DNA of 64,000 nt. Source: Branchinecta lynchi (Eukaryota; Arthropoda; Branchiopoda; Anostraca; Branchinectidae). Location: positions 1,061,501 to 1,125,500 of the forward strand of contig JAKZAP010000021.1 of NCBI GenBank assembly GCA_023053575.1, written 5' to 3'. The translations under genes were made by a program, and so were the position numbers. The notes beneath the pieces are model-generated. The model was not told the origin of the DNA. It ran no database searches and saw nothing but the letters and a program-made list of their open reading frames with translations. Positions 11,651-23,499 of the stretch are shown here, piece by piece (within the stretch, counting starts at the first letter, position 1; each line of letters opens with the position of its first letter).

Positions 11651-11899
11651 CCAGGCAACCTAGATCTAGTTATTGCACTGTTTGATGTTGTGCTGACAAT
11701 AGCTACAAAAAAAGCTAAAAATAATAAATAGCTTAACAAAATAATAATAAAATAGTTGGAGCCTTGTTCGTCAGTGAGGATAACGATGCAAAACAAGGGT
11801 CCGAACATCGAAATGTGTCAAGGAAGAAGGTGATGAAAAACACCAGAACAGGGATCCTGTTCCAAGGAATAAGAAAAATGGGAAAAGGGGTCCTGTCCA

Positions 11900-12061
11900 G
11901 GCCCGTATTCAGGAATTTATTTCGGGGGAGGGGGAGGGTTGCATGCTGGTCGGACACAAAAGTACAAAAAAGACATGGATCAGAGGGAAAAGCCTGTAAA
12001 AATGACTATTTTTGTACGTTTTGGGGGAGGGGGTCAACCCCCTACCCCCCTGGATACGGCC
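11900..12061. mobile_element. Family F short element with clear target duplication
   Basis: About 162 bp, inverse orientation to the copy at 5127. Flanked by the direct repeat GGTCCTGTCC (10 bp) immediately outside the AGGCCCGTATTCAGG and CCTGGATACGGCCTT ends. This is the best-defined copy for reading the element boundaries. Confidence 0.75.
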
Positions 12062-13942
12062 TTGGTCCTGTCCCTCCCCGTTATTCGCTGTGGCTTGCGT
12101 TGCTAGATCATCTTGAAAACAATTCACCTAAAAACACTTCCTATATAAAGACTATTGGTGAAAGAGAGCGGTAATGAAACGATTCAGTATTTTACATTAC
12201 AAAGAAAATAAGCAACTGTGGGGACATCTCTTAAAGTACCTACCGTACCTACATTACTGATAGGTTCAACGATACGCAGCTGATCAAAACACGGCCTTTT
12301 CTGTTTTCCTGCGTTTATTAAGTCAGTGACGTAGCCTCTAGAATTTGTGAATTGAATGGTCAGAATTATATTGTACTTGTTTACTTTTCCGTTTTGATGT
12401 CCGAAAGTACAGAAATGATGTAAACGACCAAGTTCAAGAAAACACGACATTTTTACTTTATTTCCTTCCATTCTCAAACTTTATCGAGGGTTTTTGGTTC
12501 TGATCAGTTTTTTGTCCTGAAATTTTGCTTAATTATCACGTGCGTATATAATTATCACGTGCGTGCGTATATAGAGAAGACTGATTACGATCCACGTAGA
12601 ACAGATATGGGAAAAAATTATAATTTAGATAATTAAAAAGACGCAGTAGCTGTACGAACAGTAGCTGAGAAAAAGGAAAAAATGGGCAATCTACTTGCAC
12701 GGAACCTCTCGCGGAACCGTGCAAAGACCATTTTTTTTCTTTTCTTCTCATCTATATTTCCTTCTTTCTTTTTCTTATGGTCTTTATTTAATATCGCACC
12801 ACAGTTTAGCTAAGCCTGCACACGTGTTTTCCCTTTCAATGCCGAAGATTTTGGACATCTTTAATGTTGTTCTATTTAGGTATGTACAAAACACTTGAAT
12901 ATTTAATTGCGCGGATTTGGAGGAAAGTAGGGAAGAACCATAAGAAATTGCGGACACCATTGCAGATTTTCCTGAAAACTTCTGTTCTTCTTGTGCAGTC
13001 CATGAAACAACTTCTAGTATCCCTAAATTTAGAAACTAAATGACCATCAAATGAAAAATTGACGTTTTTTTTACTCATAGTACGACATATCCGTACACAG
13101 GAGTTCGTCTCGTGATCTTTTTACTCTCGCAGATCATCTTATCGATCCGATTATTTCCCCTTTCCGAAAATCTTTTTCGGAATTACATTTCATCTGACAT
13201 AAATTTCTTTTATCCATATATCGCTGCGTGCAGTATCCGAGTGCGAACTAAGGGGGTTAGGCATTCCAAGTAATGGATGTGACATTAACTGACCCTGAAT
13301 ACTTGGATCTAACTACATTCTGTCGACGAGTTACTGGCAGGGTGGGGGAATCGAATTGAGGGCGAAGAAATCCTTGGAAGCTAACAACATAATCGGTTCG
13401 GGGGTAAGGAGACATGTTGAATCCAGTTCTGAAGCTTATTTCTCGTCGTTGCCAGTCCGTTTTGCGAAATCCCTAGTAAATTTCTTGGACACTATTTATT
13501 TTATTTTCAGTATATTCGTTGGCCTTTACAAATCCCATTTTCGTTGGTTTCTTCGTTGATTTTTTGTGTTATGAATTCACACAGAAGTGCCATCATTACC
13601 TGACAACAGATGGGGCTTAATTTTCGACATATTGTGTTATCAAAGAAACCAAACAAACAGGAGGAAAACGGGAAGAAGAAAGACTTTAGATGAGAAAAAA
13701 ATCACAACACTGGTAAACTAACAAGATAAAAAAAGAATAAGCGAGCGACCTTCTACAAGCTAAACTAAAAAAAAAAAAATGTTTTAGATAAGCAAAGGGC
13801 TTGGTCATTATAGCCTACTGCTAATTCATTTCGAACGTACAGCTGATTGTGGAGTCAAACATTTATATGCCCATCGCATGAGTTAGGTGATCGGGCGTGC
13901 TGGTCCCAGCGAGGCCAAAGCCGTTGTGGCCGTGCTGCCATA

Positions 13943-14905
13943 CACTGTCAGGAGTTTCATAATAGATAACACAACGATGCGCAGTTTTTCAACAGACAAC
14001 ACTTGCAATGTAATCTGTTTTTGGGAACGTCATGCATGAAATGTTGTGCATGACAGGCATTGCCAGGAAGAGCCGAAAAAGCGCCAAAAATGTATCTTCT
14101 GAATTCTCGGATATCATGACGACACTCAAGCAGTCAGCAGATGATATTTGTCATGCATAATATTTCACGCATAACGTTTTAAAAATCACAACAGATTACA
14201 TCCCAAGTGTTGTCTGCCGAGCGTTGTCTGTTGTCTGTACTTTCGTTCGAGTAATTTTTTCCCTGAGCAACCTGACCATTCTTATGAAACCCGTCATAAA
14301 TGGAAAATGCAGCACCTTAAATTAACCACTGAGAGATCGCGGTTCTCACCATATTTTTCAATCACACCATATTTTTCAATCACATGGCATCTTTATTTAC
14401 AATATATTGATATCAGTAAATCTCTTCCAAATATAAAAAAGCAACTTCATTCTATACTTATAAATAAATTCAAGAATCATCGATAAAAAAAAATTTAAAG
14501 AAAACTTTTATTTGTTTGTTGTTGATACGTTTTGGTTGGGGTCCATATTAGTTGTCGGCCATCGGTAACCCTCGCTTACGCATTGGGTATTTTTTTTTTG
14601 TGTGGGATTTCGGGTTGATCTTGCCGAGTGTCGGTGGGTTTGTGGGGCGGGTTTCCGTCTGGTGATGAGTCATGGAATTATTAACATTTATTTATGTAAT
14701 TAGTTATAGGTAAAATATGTTTGTTATATATTGTACCGGGTTTTTGTCAATCGACCTTGTGTCCCCGGCTTGACCCTATTTATTTTGATTTTATACAGAT
14801 CTGTAAATTAAACCTTGAACCTTGAACCTTGAACCTCTGTCGTTGTCGTTGTCTCTTCGTCCTTTTTTTTTTTTTTACCTGTTATGAAACTTCTGAAAGT
14901 ACATA
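13943..14905. mobile_element. Family B element, copy B1, interrupted
   Basis: Starts TA-CACTGTCAGGAGTTTCATAA and follows the family B order (AACAGACAACACTTG, ATGACGACA, GTTGTCTGTTGTCTG) to about 14240. The right terminal piece (GTTATGAAACTTCTGAAAGTA) reappears only at 14881-14905. The intervening 640 bp includes a LINE 3' tail, so this copy appears to have been interrupted too. The right terminus has mutated from CAGTG. Confidence 0.55.
14520..14838 (+). mobile_element. LINE 3' UTR with CCTTGAA tandem tail
   Basis: Non-coding sequence ending TAAATTAAACCTTGAACCTT with about four CCTTGAA units (14811-14836). Non-LTR elements often end this way. It lies between the two parts of family B copy B1. 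Confidence 0.5.
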
Positions 14906-15560
14906 GAGGAGGGCCGAAACAAGCCTTCTCGTTCTGAATTTATCCCAGTACCGTTGAAACATCTTTACGGTCAGAGCCATTGCGGCCTTGCCACCGTGGA
15001 GGTGGGGGGGGGGGGGGGGGGCACCTCCAGCCTTTATCTTATACTGAATTTTTTTTCCAAGACTGTTCTGATATGTTTAGTTACGTGTATGATGTTATTT
15101 GTAATAGTAACTATCCTGTAATGTTTATTAGAATTGTTCATAACGAGATGGATTTTTTTTGTTTCAGTGAACAGAACCCTACAGATTTTTCTATTTCCTC
15201 TGCCGTACGAAAATAATATATTGCATCATAAACATTGCGTAGTTACTAGCAACTGTTCGTTAACCTTTCACTATGGCTATTCATCTGTCTATTATCGCTT
15301 CGCAATAGGCAGTTAACAGCCAATTACACCGTTCCACTAGAACGCTCCTGGAGCATCTAAGATTTGCAACAAACCATACTTCCTTGGATAAGCTATTTAT
15401 TCACAATTAAAGTTCAACTGAAAAGCCACCTTTTTCTATCATTTCTTTAAATACGCTTAGTTAGTTCGATTGTGACGTTCAGAATATCTACGGCCTTCCT
15501 CACAACGCAAAATTCTACTATGACGCGAAGATTTTAATCTCAACACAAACGCGGCTTTTA

Positions 15561-15770
15561 CACTGTCAGAAGTCTAACACAAGGTAACAGATAACCGAAG
15601 GAGGCGCGGTTTCAACAGACAACACTCGGGATACAATCTGCTGTCGCGAAACACGTTTTGCATGAAACGTATTGCATAACAAGCATTGCCAGTAAGAGCC
15701 GAAAAATCGCAAAAAGTACCTGCTATATTTTCCGATACGATGACGACAAACAAAAGTCTTCGTCTATGCA
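15561..15770. mobile_element. Family B element, truncated copy B2
   Basis: Starts CACTGTCAGAAGTCTAACAC after TA (15559-15560) and shares GGCGCGGTTTCAACAGACAA and CGATGACGACAAACAAAAG with B3. The right half is missing. Confidence 0.55.
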
Positions 15771-15989
15771 GCGGGGGCCCAAGACAGCGAAGAAACTTTC
15801 ACTCGGAATTCAGCCAGTTCATAATATCCATGTCTAGTTTATATTAACTTTCAACAATGAATGGTCAGCAATTAGTGTTCTTCTTGGCTTCAGTCAAATC
15901 TTATGAGAACCTTAGGGCTTCCCTTTTGCCTCACTAAGAAACTGATAAGGCGCTTTTTTTTTATAAGAAGTGAACTGATAGACACAATG

Positions 15990-16062
15990 CTCCTCAGCCG
16001 GGATTTGAACCCAGGACCCTCTGCTTACAAGGCAGTTGCTCTACCAACTCAGCTACCGAGGG
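15990..16062 (-). tRNA. tRNA-Thr(TGT)-like sequence
   Basis: 73 nt on the - strand: 5' acceptor CCCTCGG, TA at 8-9, D arm GCTGAGTTGGTAGAGC, anticodon loop CTTGTAA (U33, anticodon TGT, A37), T arm CTGGGTTCAAATCCCGG, 3' acceptor CTGAGGA. A box TAGCTGAGTTGG and B box GGTTCAAATCC are intact, so polymerase III transcription is possible. Position 1 (C) cannot pair with position 72 (A), and the 3' flank (TTATAAGAAGTGAAC) is shared with the copy at 16304, so it may be a tRNA-derived repeat rather than a working gene. Confidence 0.65.
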
Positions 16063-16186
16063 GCTTGTGAACAGAGTTCGCAAACCACTACAATAGTCTG
16101 GTAGAAGCCGGCGATAGGAACAGTGATCCCGCCCGAAGGCAAATTCATCTAACCAGTTCACATCCCCAAGTCACGGAAATTAATAC

Positions 16187-16608
16187 ATAGATGGCACTTT
16201 TACACAAGGGACTTGTACCGTGACCAATAAACCATAATCAGTTTTTCGAATATAATTTACAAGCATAGACTTGTAAATTATACCAGGACCCACAAGACGG
16301 GGCCCCTCGGTATCTCAGTTAGTAGAGCAACTGCCTTGTAAGCAGAGGGTCCTGGGTTCAAATCCCGGCTGAGGAGCGTTTTTGTCATAAGTTCACTACT
16401 TATAAAATGTTTCCATCTCAAGGGCGTCTTCCCCATCAAAATTATATATTTGGTTTTATTTGGTTTTCACCATGAGAGCCCGTCTTTTGGGTCCTCGTAT
16501 GTCTAAGTGTCTCCGACATTGGAGTCCTAGACTTGTAAATTATATTCGAAAAATTTAATATGGTTTATTGGTCACGGTACAAGTCCCTTGTGGAAAAGTG
16601 CCATCTAT
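16187..16608. mobile_element. Inverted-repeat element enclosing a tRNA-like sequence
   Basis: Left arm 16187-16262 and right arm 16532-16608 are near-perfect complements, including ATAGATGGCACTTTT, CACAAGGGACTTGTACCGTG, ACCAATAAACCAT and TTTTTCGAATATAATTTACA. The tRNA-Thr-like sequence (16304-16376) and about 155 bp of downstream sequence lie between. Either a MITE that captured a tRNA sequence or a fold-back created by local inversion. Confidence 0.6.
16304..16376 (+). tRNA. tRNA-Thr(TGT)-like sequence, second copy
   Basis: Same length and arms as the copy at 15990, in the opposite direction, with D arm ATCTCAGTTAGTAGAGC. Anticodon TGT at 16337-16339. It carries the same C1-A72 mismatch. 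It lies inside inverted arms 16187-16262 / 16532-16608. A short 3' extension (GAGCG..TCATAAGTTCACTACTTATAA) is shared with the other copy in inverted form. Confidence 0.65.
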
Positions 16609-16619
16609 TTGGTAAGGTG

Positions 16620-17830
16620 CATCGTCAAATTATTTTCAGTCTTCATCCATACTTACCGCTTCTTAGCATACTTAGCGTAGAAAACCTCAATTAACGCCAG
16701 AAAGAGAGATGTCTCTCTTGTTACCCGATCTCCACTCCCCCCATATCCTTGTTTGTTCTTGCTAATGTATGTAGCAAACCTCAAGTATAAACGCCCCAGA
16801 CACTGCTATATGATGAAAACGTCTTTTTACTGTGCCAAAAGCCCAGACAAGATTAAATACATGTTTCACTACAGCAATAAACTGTTGTGGCGAATTCCTT
16901 ACTATAGTATTGCCATACTGAAGTAATGGTAAGAAGCGTCCTCAGATCATTTTGAGTCTTCATCCATACTTTTCGCTTTTTAGCATACTTATATCGCAAA
17001 CCTCAACTAAATCCTCAAAGAGAGATACCTCTCTTTTAACTCTCGTCTCCACTTCCACAAATGGGGCAAAGAAAGACCGCTCTTAAATCCCTTTTGCCTC
17101 ACTAGTATTAAGAATAAATAAGGTTTCTTATCCTTGTGTTCTCGTCTGTTTTGCCAAAATACTCGTACGACACATGATCTATCCGTTTTTAGTTTGCTCT
17201 TGCCAATATATGGTACATCACCTAATCGTTATTTGCCGTTTTCACCCATACCTAACGCTCCTTAGCATACTTTGCGTCTGTTCTTGCGAATAAACTGGTA
17301 CGACACATCATCTAATCATTTTTTGTTTCCTCTTGCTAATTTCCGTTTATTTATTTAATGGTACATCATCTTTAATCCTTATTTGCTGACGTCATCCATA
17401 GCTAGTGCTCCTTAGCATACTTAGAGGTCGCAAACCATCTTGTCCCCAGATGACCCATCTATTCCATCCTCCCCTCCCGTCTTCCGTGCGTCGGTCCGAG
17501 AGGAATACTGGCAATATGTTTTCCCCATATCCTGCTAATTCTTCTACCCAATTTTTACGTAGTTTCATTCCATCATTTATTTCTGGTAATTTCTTGCAAG
17601 TGTATTAGTTAATTTGTTTCTTGCGTGTCTATGTATTTTGTAAATTTATATTCCTTTTCTAGCTTTTAGCTATTCGGATTAAACTTGATTGATTGATTGA
17701 TTGAAGTAATGCATTAAAGACTGCAGAATATGGGGAGAATCACCTGACTATTATCACTTTACTGAAATACTTGTGAGGCTCATCATCAAATCATTTTCAG
17801 TCTTCATCCATACTTAGCGATACATAGGCA
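16620..17830 (+). repeat. Diverged tandem array (T)
   Basis: Five diverged occurrences of TTCATCCATACTTA.CGCT followed in most by CTTAGCATACTTA and sometimes CGCAAACCTCAA (near 16645, 16963, 17243, 17389, 17800). Spacing is uneven (about 320, 280, 146 and 410 bp), suggesting an old array with indels and the LINE tail inserted at 17450-17703. Confidence 0.5.
17450..17703 (+). pseudogene. LINE 3' end with TTGA tail
   Basis: The frame ends NSSTQFLRSFIPSFISG then a stop at 17608, resembling the C-terminal end of CR1/L2-type ORF2 proteins. It is followed by an AT-rich 3' UTR and the tandem tail TTGATTGATTGATTGA (17682-17703). Confidence 0.5.
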
Positions 17831-18402
17831 TCCATATTAGGATTTAATCCGTACGACTTTAGTCGGAAGCAGAAAAGTGAAGAACCCCTTACATTTGCCT
17901 GCTATTTCCGAATTGTTCCGCCCTCGGAGCGCGCATGAAATACTAATAAGAGATGAAATGAATTCCCTGTTCCAAGTTATTATTAACAAGAGCGAATCTG
18001 AGCTGCGAAAGGAAATGCCGAAACTTCCAGGCTGGGATTAACGCTGAAGAGACTCCCACGAAAAATACACCAAAGTAGTAGATGGATAGACTGGCAGTAA
18101 CGGGAATGTTGCGACGGAATATCTGCATAGCTTCTTCTTCTATAACGTCCCCTAGAAGAACGTTCTGGGGCTCAGGTTTTGTGGTGACAGCTTCGCTGCG
18201 AAGCGTTCTCGAGAAAATTGTACCCAGCGAAACGTGCCCATGACAATCTTCCTCATGCAAAACTAATAGTGGTAAATAGTTCAACATTAGTAAATAGTAA
18301 GTATTAGGCGATCATTCCGAGCATCGACTCCGTAGTATTATTTTCGAAGCTCGTATTTCACTTTCTCATTCAAAACCCTTTGTGAAAATTAAAACTATCG
18401 AT

Positions 18403-18617
18403 CCTTAAAGGACCTGTCTTACTTATAATACTGACTCAACCTACTTCCTTAATCACTCCATATATTTCTAAACCCGGAGACCCGAATTTTGTACGGAACA
18501 TTCTGACCCCCTTAACAAAACCTGGCTGATTTTCTCACTTGCCGTGTTTTGCTACCTTCGATGTGTATCACGCTGTTGACGGTTGTCTGCGAGAAGTTTT
18601 TCCATCAGAAAAACTGG
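18403..18617. repeat. Dispersed repeat J, second copy
   Basis: Reverse complement of 162-380 with scattered differences; starts CCTTAAAGGACCTGTCTTAC. Confidence 0.7.
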
Positions 18618-18929
18618 TTATGTAAATTGTTTCACTGTTTTCTTTACAAGTCAACGGGTCTCGGAAAAGTCTTAAAACAGCCAAAACCGTGGGTTGTTTG
18701 TTGAAAGCACAGCCTTGTTTTAAAGTATTCAATTATTTTAAAGTACTGTAAGTTGAAGTCGCAAGAGTCGCAATCTGTTTCTAGAATTAATGCCTCAACT
18801 AGCTCTAATTTTTTTTTGCAAATTATATAAGTTTGGTTTTCTTTGTTGTTTACTGTTTTGATATAAACAAAACTACTTACCTCCCCATCAAGAACAAATA
18901 AGCACCAGAACTTCCGTCTCCCCATCACT

Positions 18930-19260
18930 TAAATACGACCATGCGGACTCAAACAAATCCCTGTACCCTGCTCGATGCAAACGAGCGGAGAGTAGGAGCT
19001 ATGCAGAACATCACACTTCGTTACCTCTACAAACAGCTATATCCCAGTAAAGCCCCGAAGAAGAAATCTCCAAAATAAGAACCAATTGATTGTCTGGACG
19101 CGCTGCAGAGCGGGCCAGTGCGCCTCTTGCACGAATTCCTCTGATATGTGCAAAGGCGCAGAAGAAAGTAGACGGGCAGCAAGTAAAACTCAGTAAATAC
19201 CTCTAGTTGAGCCCAGTTTTGTCGTTGTATCCGTAGTCTTTGCATGAGACCAACGACGGA
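18930..19260. repeat. Dispersed repeat K, first copy
   Basis: Shares CGATGCAAACGAGCGGAG, GCAGAACATCA, TTGATTGTCT and AAATACCTCTAG...TTGAG with 30790-31205 in the same order and direction. No conserved coding frame between the copies. Confidence 0.65.
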
Positions 19261-19912
19261 GGTTCTACTGGCTTATTTGTTCTTGCTACCCACTTAAAGC
19301 GGACCAGAAAACATGGTCTCTCTACTAAACAATATGCTAACCATCCCTACTGTCACTGTGAATGTTCAGAACCACAGAAAAACACCGTCAAACAATAAGC
19401 AAATAAAGAAAAAAAAACTCCAAATTTCCTAGGTTTGAAAGAATTCGGTCTGGACTAAATCTCAGCCGATTACCCGGGACAGCCGTTATGGCACGTAGGG
19501 AGCCAAGAATCAAAATAATACTGTCAATCTCATGCTCCAACTGTTTATTACAAATACAAATAAATTAAAAACCCAAGATCAGTGTGGTACTTCTGAAGGT
19601 ATACAAAAAATAATCAATAACGTCTTATAATTCTTTGCTAATCAAACGTGGAGAATTTCGTAATCTTGAAAAGAAGACGTTCTGCGTGGGTTTTTTCTCG
19701 AGCCAAAGCAGCAACCCGGTAATCAAGTTCAAATCTAAATAAACTGGTGGCTTGCGATAGTTGCAATCAGTAAGAGAAGGTAAACAGAATATTTGGATTA
19801 AAATTGTTTGCTGTTTTGTGTCGACAAACCCTAGGACAGGCTTGTGCTTTCCGGGGTGGCCCATATTAAAGTTATGTTCAGCAAACTCCTATACTCTCTC
19901 CTTTTCTTACAG

Positions 19913-20098
19913 AGAGTTGCACCCTCAACTGCGGGTTGAAAGGCGTTTGCCAGAATAGCAAGTGCGCATGTCAAAGCGGCTGGGAAGGTCCGCACTGCGA
20001 TATACGAACGTGTGATCACAGGTGCTTCGTGCATGGACAGTGCAAGAATGGAACATGCGTTTGCGCACGAGGCTGGAACGGAAAACATTGCACCATAG
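19913..20098 (+). CDS. tenm: Teneurin internal exon B: EGF-like repeats 6 and 7
   Basis: Exon of 186 nt between a pyrimidine-rich acceptor (ttttcttacag, AG at 19911-19912) and a consensus gtaagt donor at 20099. Both ends are phase 1, so it joins exon A in frame: the G left by exon A plus AG gives Glu. It encodes two short tandem EGF repeats with all six cysteines each ([20 protein letters not shown] is the start of the first; the second ends [13 protein letters not shown]). Compact EGF repeats of about 30 residues with a C-x-C-x5-G-x2-C ending are typical of teneurins and tenascins. The exon is the most strongly conserved-looking coding stretch in the window. It lies 16.5 kb downstream of exon A. 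Confidence 0.9.
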
Positions 20099-20595
20099 GT
20101 AAGTTGGTAAAATTACCCTATAGGTAATTTCTGAAAACTTTCCTTGTTTCTTGGTAAATAAATATGCCGTTGGTTAATATTAGTTGCATTTTTTTTTTTT
20201 TCGTAGCATCTTTTCTAATTTAAACTATTTTTATATTATTTATATAAAACAATGAAAGTCATTTTCCGTACTTTTTTTGGCTACTCCTCCATCCCTCAGT
20301 GAAGTTACCCCCTTTTAAACTATTTACGTCACCTAACTTTTAAAATTAAAACCCATATTACATTTACTGTTCTTCCCCCTAATCACTAAGTATAAAATAT
20401 TAATTTATTGTAAATTTATCCTTCAAATATTTTAAATTCCTACTAAACAACATTTAACACTTACTTTTTCGCCCAATCATCATTCACACATACCCATCAT
20501 TCATCACACTACTCATCTTCCACTCTTCCAAAACACTACCACAAAAACCCTCAACCCTCATTTCAGTCTCACTCACTACCCACCAAAAACCCAGG

Positions 20596-20978
20596 GCGTT
20601 TTTGATCCGAATTGCGATTCTCCTCCGATTTCTCCTCGCAATTCTCCTCCGAATTCTCCTATTTCGCGTCTTAGGACTATTCGGACGAAGTGAATTCTCT
20701 TTTTCTAGCGTTTTCGTCAGAATCGAGAACGGGGAAAGCCTCGCGATTCTGCAGAATCGAGAAGTTGCTTCGATGGTGAATTCTCGATTCTCCTCTCTGC
20801 GTCCTACTCCCTGATTCGTCAAGATGGTGCGGGTGTTCAATATGTATAAACACGTATACTGGGTTGCGGACGAGCTGCAAAATTAGTGTTATTGTCAGAA
20901 GCGAGAATGGAGAAGTCAGAGGAGCAAAAATTGTAATTTGTACAAGAATTCAGAAGCGAGAATTCGGATCGAAAACGC
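20596..20978. mobile_element. Family N inverted-repeat element, copy N1
   Basis: Ends GCGTTTTTGATCCGAATT and, inverted, GCGTTTTCGATCCGAATTCT. The interior is rich in GAATTCTC/CGATTCTC motifs and their complements, plus a unique block GTATACTGGGTTGCGGACGA. Non-coding; the 118-aa open frame across it is a by-product. Confidence 0.65.
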
Positions 20979-20984
20979 ATCTAT

Positions 20985-21480
20985 TACTCATCCATTCATT
21001 CATTTATTCATACTAAACAAACTACGTAACAGAAATATATGGCAAGAGACAAAATCCTCTGACGCTGCCTTGTCGGGGATTCACTACTTATACACTAACC
21101 TACAGTAAATATAATTACACTGCAATAACCACAACGTATTACAAGCGTAAATAAACTGAATACACAAATATTAACGAAAAGAAGGAAAGAGAAGGAATAA
21201 GTAGACAAAAAAAGAACAATTATTATTATGATTTTTTTTTTTTTTTTGGGGGGGGGGGAGGGTGAACTAAAACATCAAAACATCAGATTTTCAGTTCGTT
21301 GAAATCTCATATTTTAACGGCCACCACTGAGGCCACCACAATTGCTCAAACATCTCCTTTAAAGTTTCACTGAAAGGCAAACATCGAAGGAAAACGGCTA
21401 GATTCTAATAATAATTAAGGACATCTAAGGAAACCTCATTTTTTTTTTTTTTTTTTAAATAAGTAACGACATTAATAATT
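20985..21480 (-). mobile_element. LINE-type 3' UTR, reverse orientation
   Basis: On the - strand this contains a long A-run region, a C-run, an element similar in layout to the 3' UTR at 8312-8507 (A-run, GGCCACC, C-run) and a TGAA-type tail at 20990-21012. No coding part is left. Confidence 0.4.
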
Positions 21481-22142
21481 GCCGTTGGGAAGCTGGGTTG
21501 AAGGCCAGAAAAATGCTAAGAAGAATTCTTAATTATTTGTAAGAACATTTGAAAAATTTAAGCATCAAAAAGAAGAAACAGACTGGACACAAAATAATTT
21601 CTCGGCAGGTTTTTGCCGAATATATAATAGTTGCCTGGCATAATTTCTAAGGTTTTCTTCGTCGACCGTTCAAAGTTAGATGACATTTAAATAAGCATTC
21701 AGTTCTACTGTACCGCGAATGCATTCACGGAGGATTACCGCATTGATGGAATAGTTCCAACGTTCAAGTTCTACCGGGAAGTTTCCCATTAAAAGGGAGA
21801 TTCGGGAGAAATTAGCTTCTGGTCTATAAATCGTCCGGCACAGAAACCATGACAGAAATCTTTTAATTACTCGTGGTTACTATCACGTTCTCGGAATTTC
21901 ACTCAATACGTCCGTTTCCTTTGGGGGGAGGGGTAGAGGAGTCAGATGGAAGTCTAGAGTCAAACGTACTTATTCGGTGACCAAGTAAGCAGATGAGCCA
22001 AGCGATGGTAAGATTGAAAGTTAGGAAAACATATTCGTAGGACATGGTTTCGAGAGTTTTGTTTGTATAGTTTCGTCTTGAGGGATTTCTGTCAGGACCC
22101 GTCATGACCGTGAATGCGACTTTGGTCTCTAGTGTTAAGGTC

Positions 22143-22316
22143 AGGCCCCTATCCAAGAATTTATTTCAGGGGGGGGTACCTTTCGAGGGGTGGGGGTGGG
22201 GGGTTTGCCTGTTGGTCGGACAAAAAAATACATAGATCAGAGGGAAAATCCTGTAAAAATGGTTACTTTTGGATGTTTTAGGAGGGGGGTCCCCCCCCCC
22301 CCCTGGATACGGCCTT
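22143..22316. mobile_element. Family F short element
   Basis: Ends AGGCCCCTATCCAAG and CCTGGATACGGCCT. Internal GGTCGGACAAAAAAATACAT and GAGGGAAAATCCTGTAAAAA are shared with the other copies. Flanks GTTAAGGT and ATTAAAGT look like a decayed 8-bp duplication. Confidence 0.7.
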
Positions 22317-23499
22317 GATTAAAGTATTTAAGTTACGTACTGGAAAGGACGGCAAGGTTGGACACAACTTGGTTGGCTGGACTAGAAGGGGCAGACACTT
22401 GTGTAGACCTTTCATGACGTATTTCATGACGTATTTTTCAATCGCTACATATAGCCTACCATGCTATGAATGAAAGAGCTCGGAATAACTTCGAGTCTCG
22501 AGCAGTGAAGGAACCGTGTTCAGTCGTAGGCCTTGGGCCAAGCTGGGTTTTATGGCACTTCCAGCTTCGCTCAAGTGCCATATACCGATCACTTTTCGGT
22601 CTGTCGGTTGGTCTGTTGGTCCACTGTTCTCGGGTTAGGGTACTTCCAGTGCTAGGACGATGAAACTTGGCAGGCATATCAGGGACCCGACCAAACTAAC
22701 TTGGAAATAGTCACTTTCCCGATACGACCACCCTGGGGGCAGTTGAGGCAGGGGGATCCCGGAATCTGGAGGTATATATAACTGTAGAATGGTTGATCGG
22801 ATCTTAATGAGGCTTTATAGTTAGAAAGACCTCGTGTCTCAGATGTTCCAAGGCCCGGACTGGATCCGATGTCAGAAGGGGGGACTGGAAATGTTGTGAC
22901 ACGCTTAGAAGGGAGCGATTGGGAAGAAACTTGTTGGTAAGAACTAGCACATGCCCTAGATACATTAGTTATAGAACCGCACCGGATTCGGGCACTGGGG
23001 GGGGGGGGGGCAGTGATAGCGTTTGAAGGTACTTTCAGATGTGCTAGGACGAGGAAAACTGGTTTTTGAATAATAAAGACTTGACAAGATTGGTTTATAA
23101 ATTGTTGGTTCCCCGATCCGACCATCGTGAGGAGAAGTGGAGGGATGGGAATCCGGAATCTTGAGGCATGTATAACTTTTGAACGGGAGATCGGAACTTC
23201 CATAAAACTTGATATTTGGAAAGACCTCGTGTTTCAAATATCCAAATCAAGTACGGACCGGATCGTGCAGGGGGGATGGGAGAACGAACCGGCAATCTTG
23301 TGGCACGCTTAGAGTGGAGCGGGATGAAACTTGGTGGGAAGCACAAGCAGTAGTGACAGAACCGGACCGGATTGGGGCGCTATGGGGAGAGTTGTATGGG
23401 GGGTGGGGAGGGTCCGGAATTCCGGTAATCACGAGTTCAGTACTTCCAAATGTGCTGACGATGAAACTTCACCTTAACATTGTTGACTTGACAATTCTG

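Larger units (their letters stand above)
3387..19912 (+). other. Teneurin intron A-B, about 16.5 kb
   Basis: Filled with repeats: inverted element O (4608-4887), family F copies (5127-5288, 11900-12061), composite D1 (7883-11070) nested in G-rich repeat E, tRNA-like sequences, family B elements, LINE tails and tandem array T (16620-17830). The stretches 3400-4600, 5300-6400 and 12070-13940 show no feature I can name beyond short low-copy repeats and AT-rich sequence. Confidence 0.6.

Noticed and set aside
17943..18287. 114-aa - strand frame with a hydrophobic segment
   Set aside because: One hydrophobic stretch only, no homologue recognised, next to dispersed repeats. Not enough to call a gene.
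22679..23203. 174-aa - strand frame
   Set aside because: It lies wholly within family D tandem units and repeats the same short peptides in every unit; similar frames occur at each D copy.
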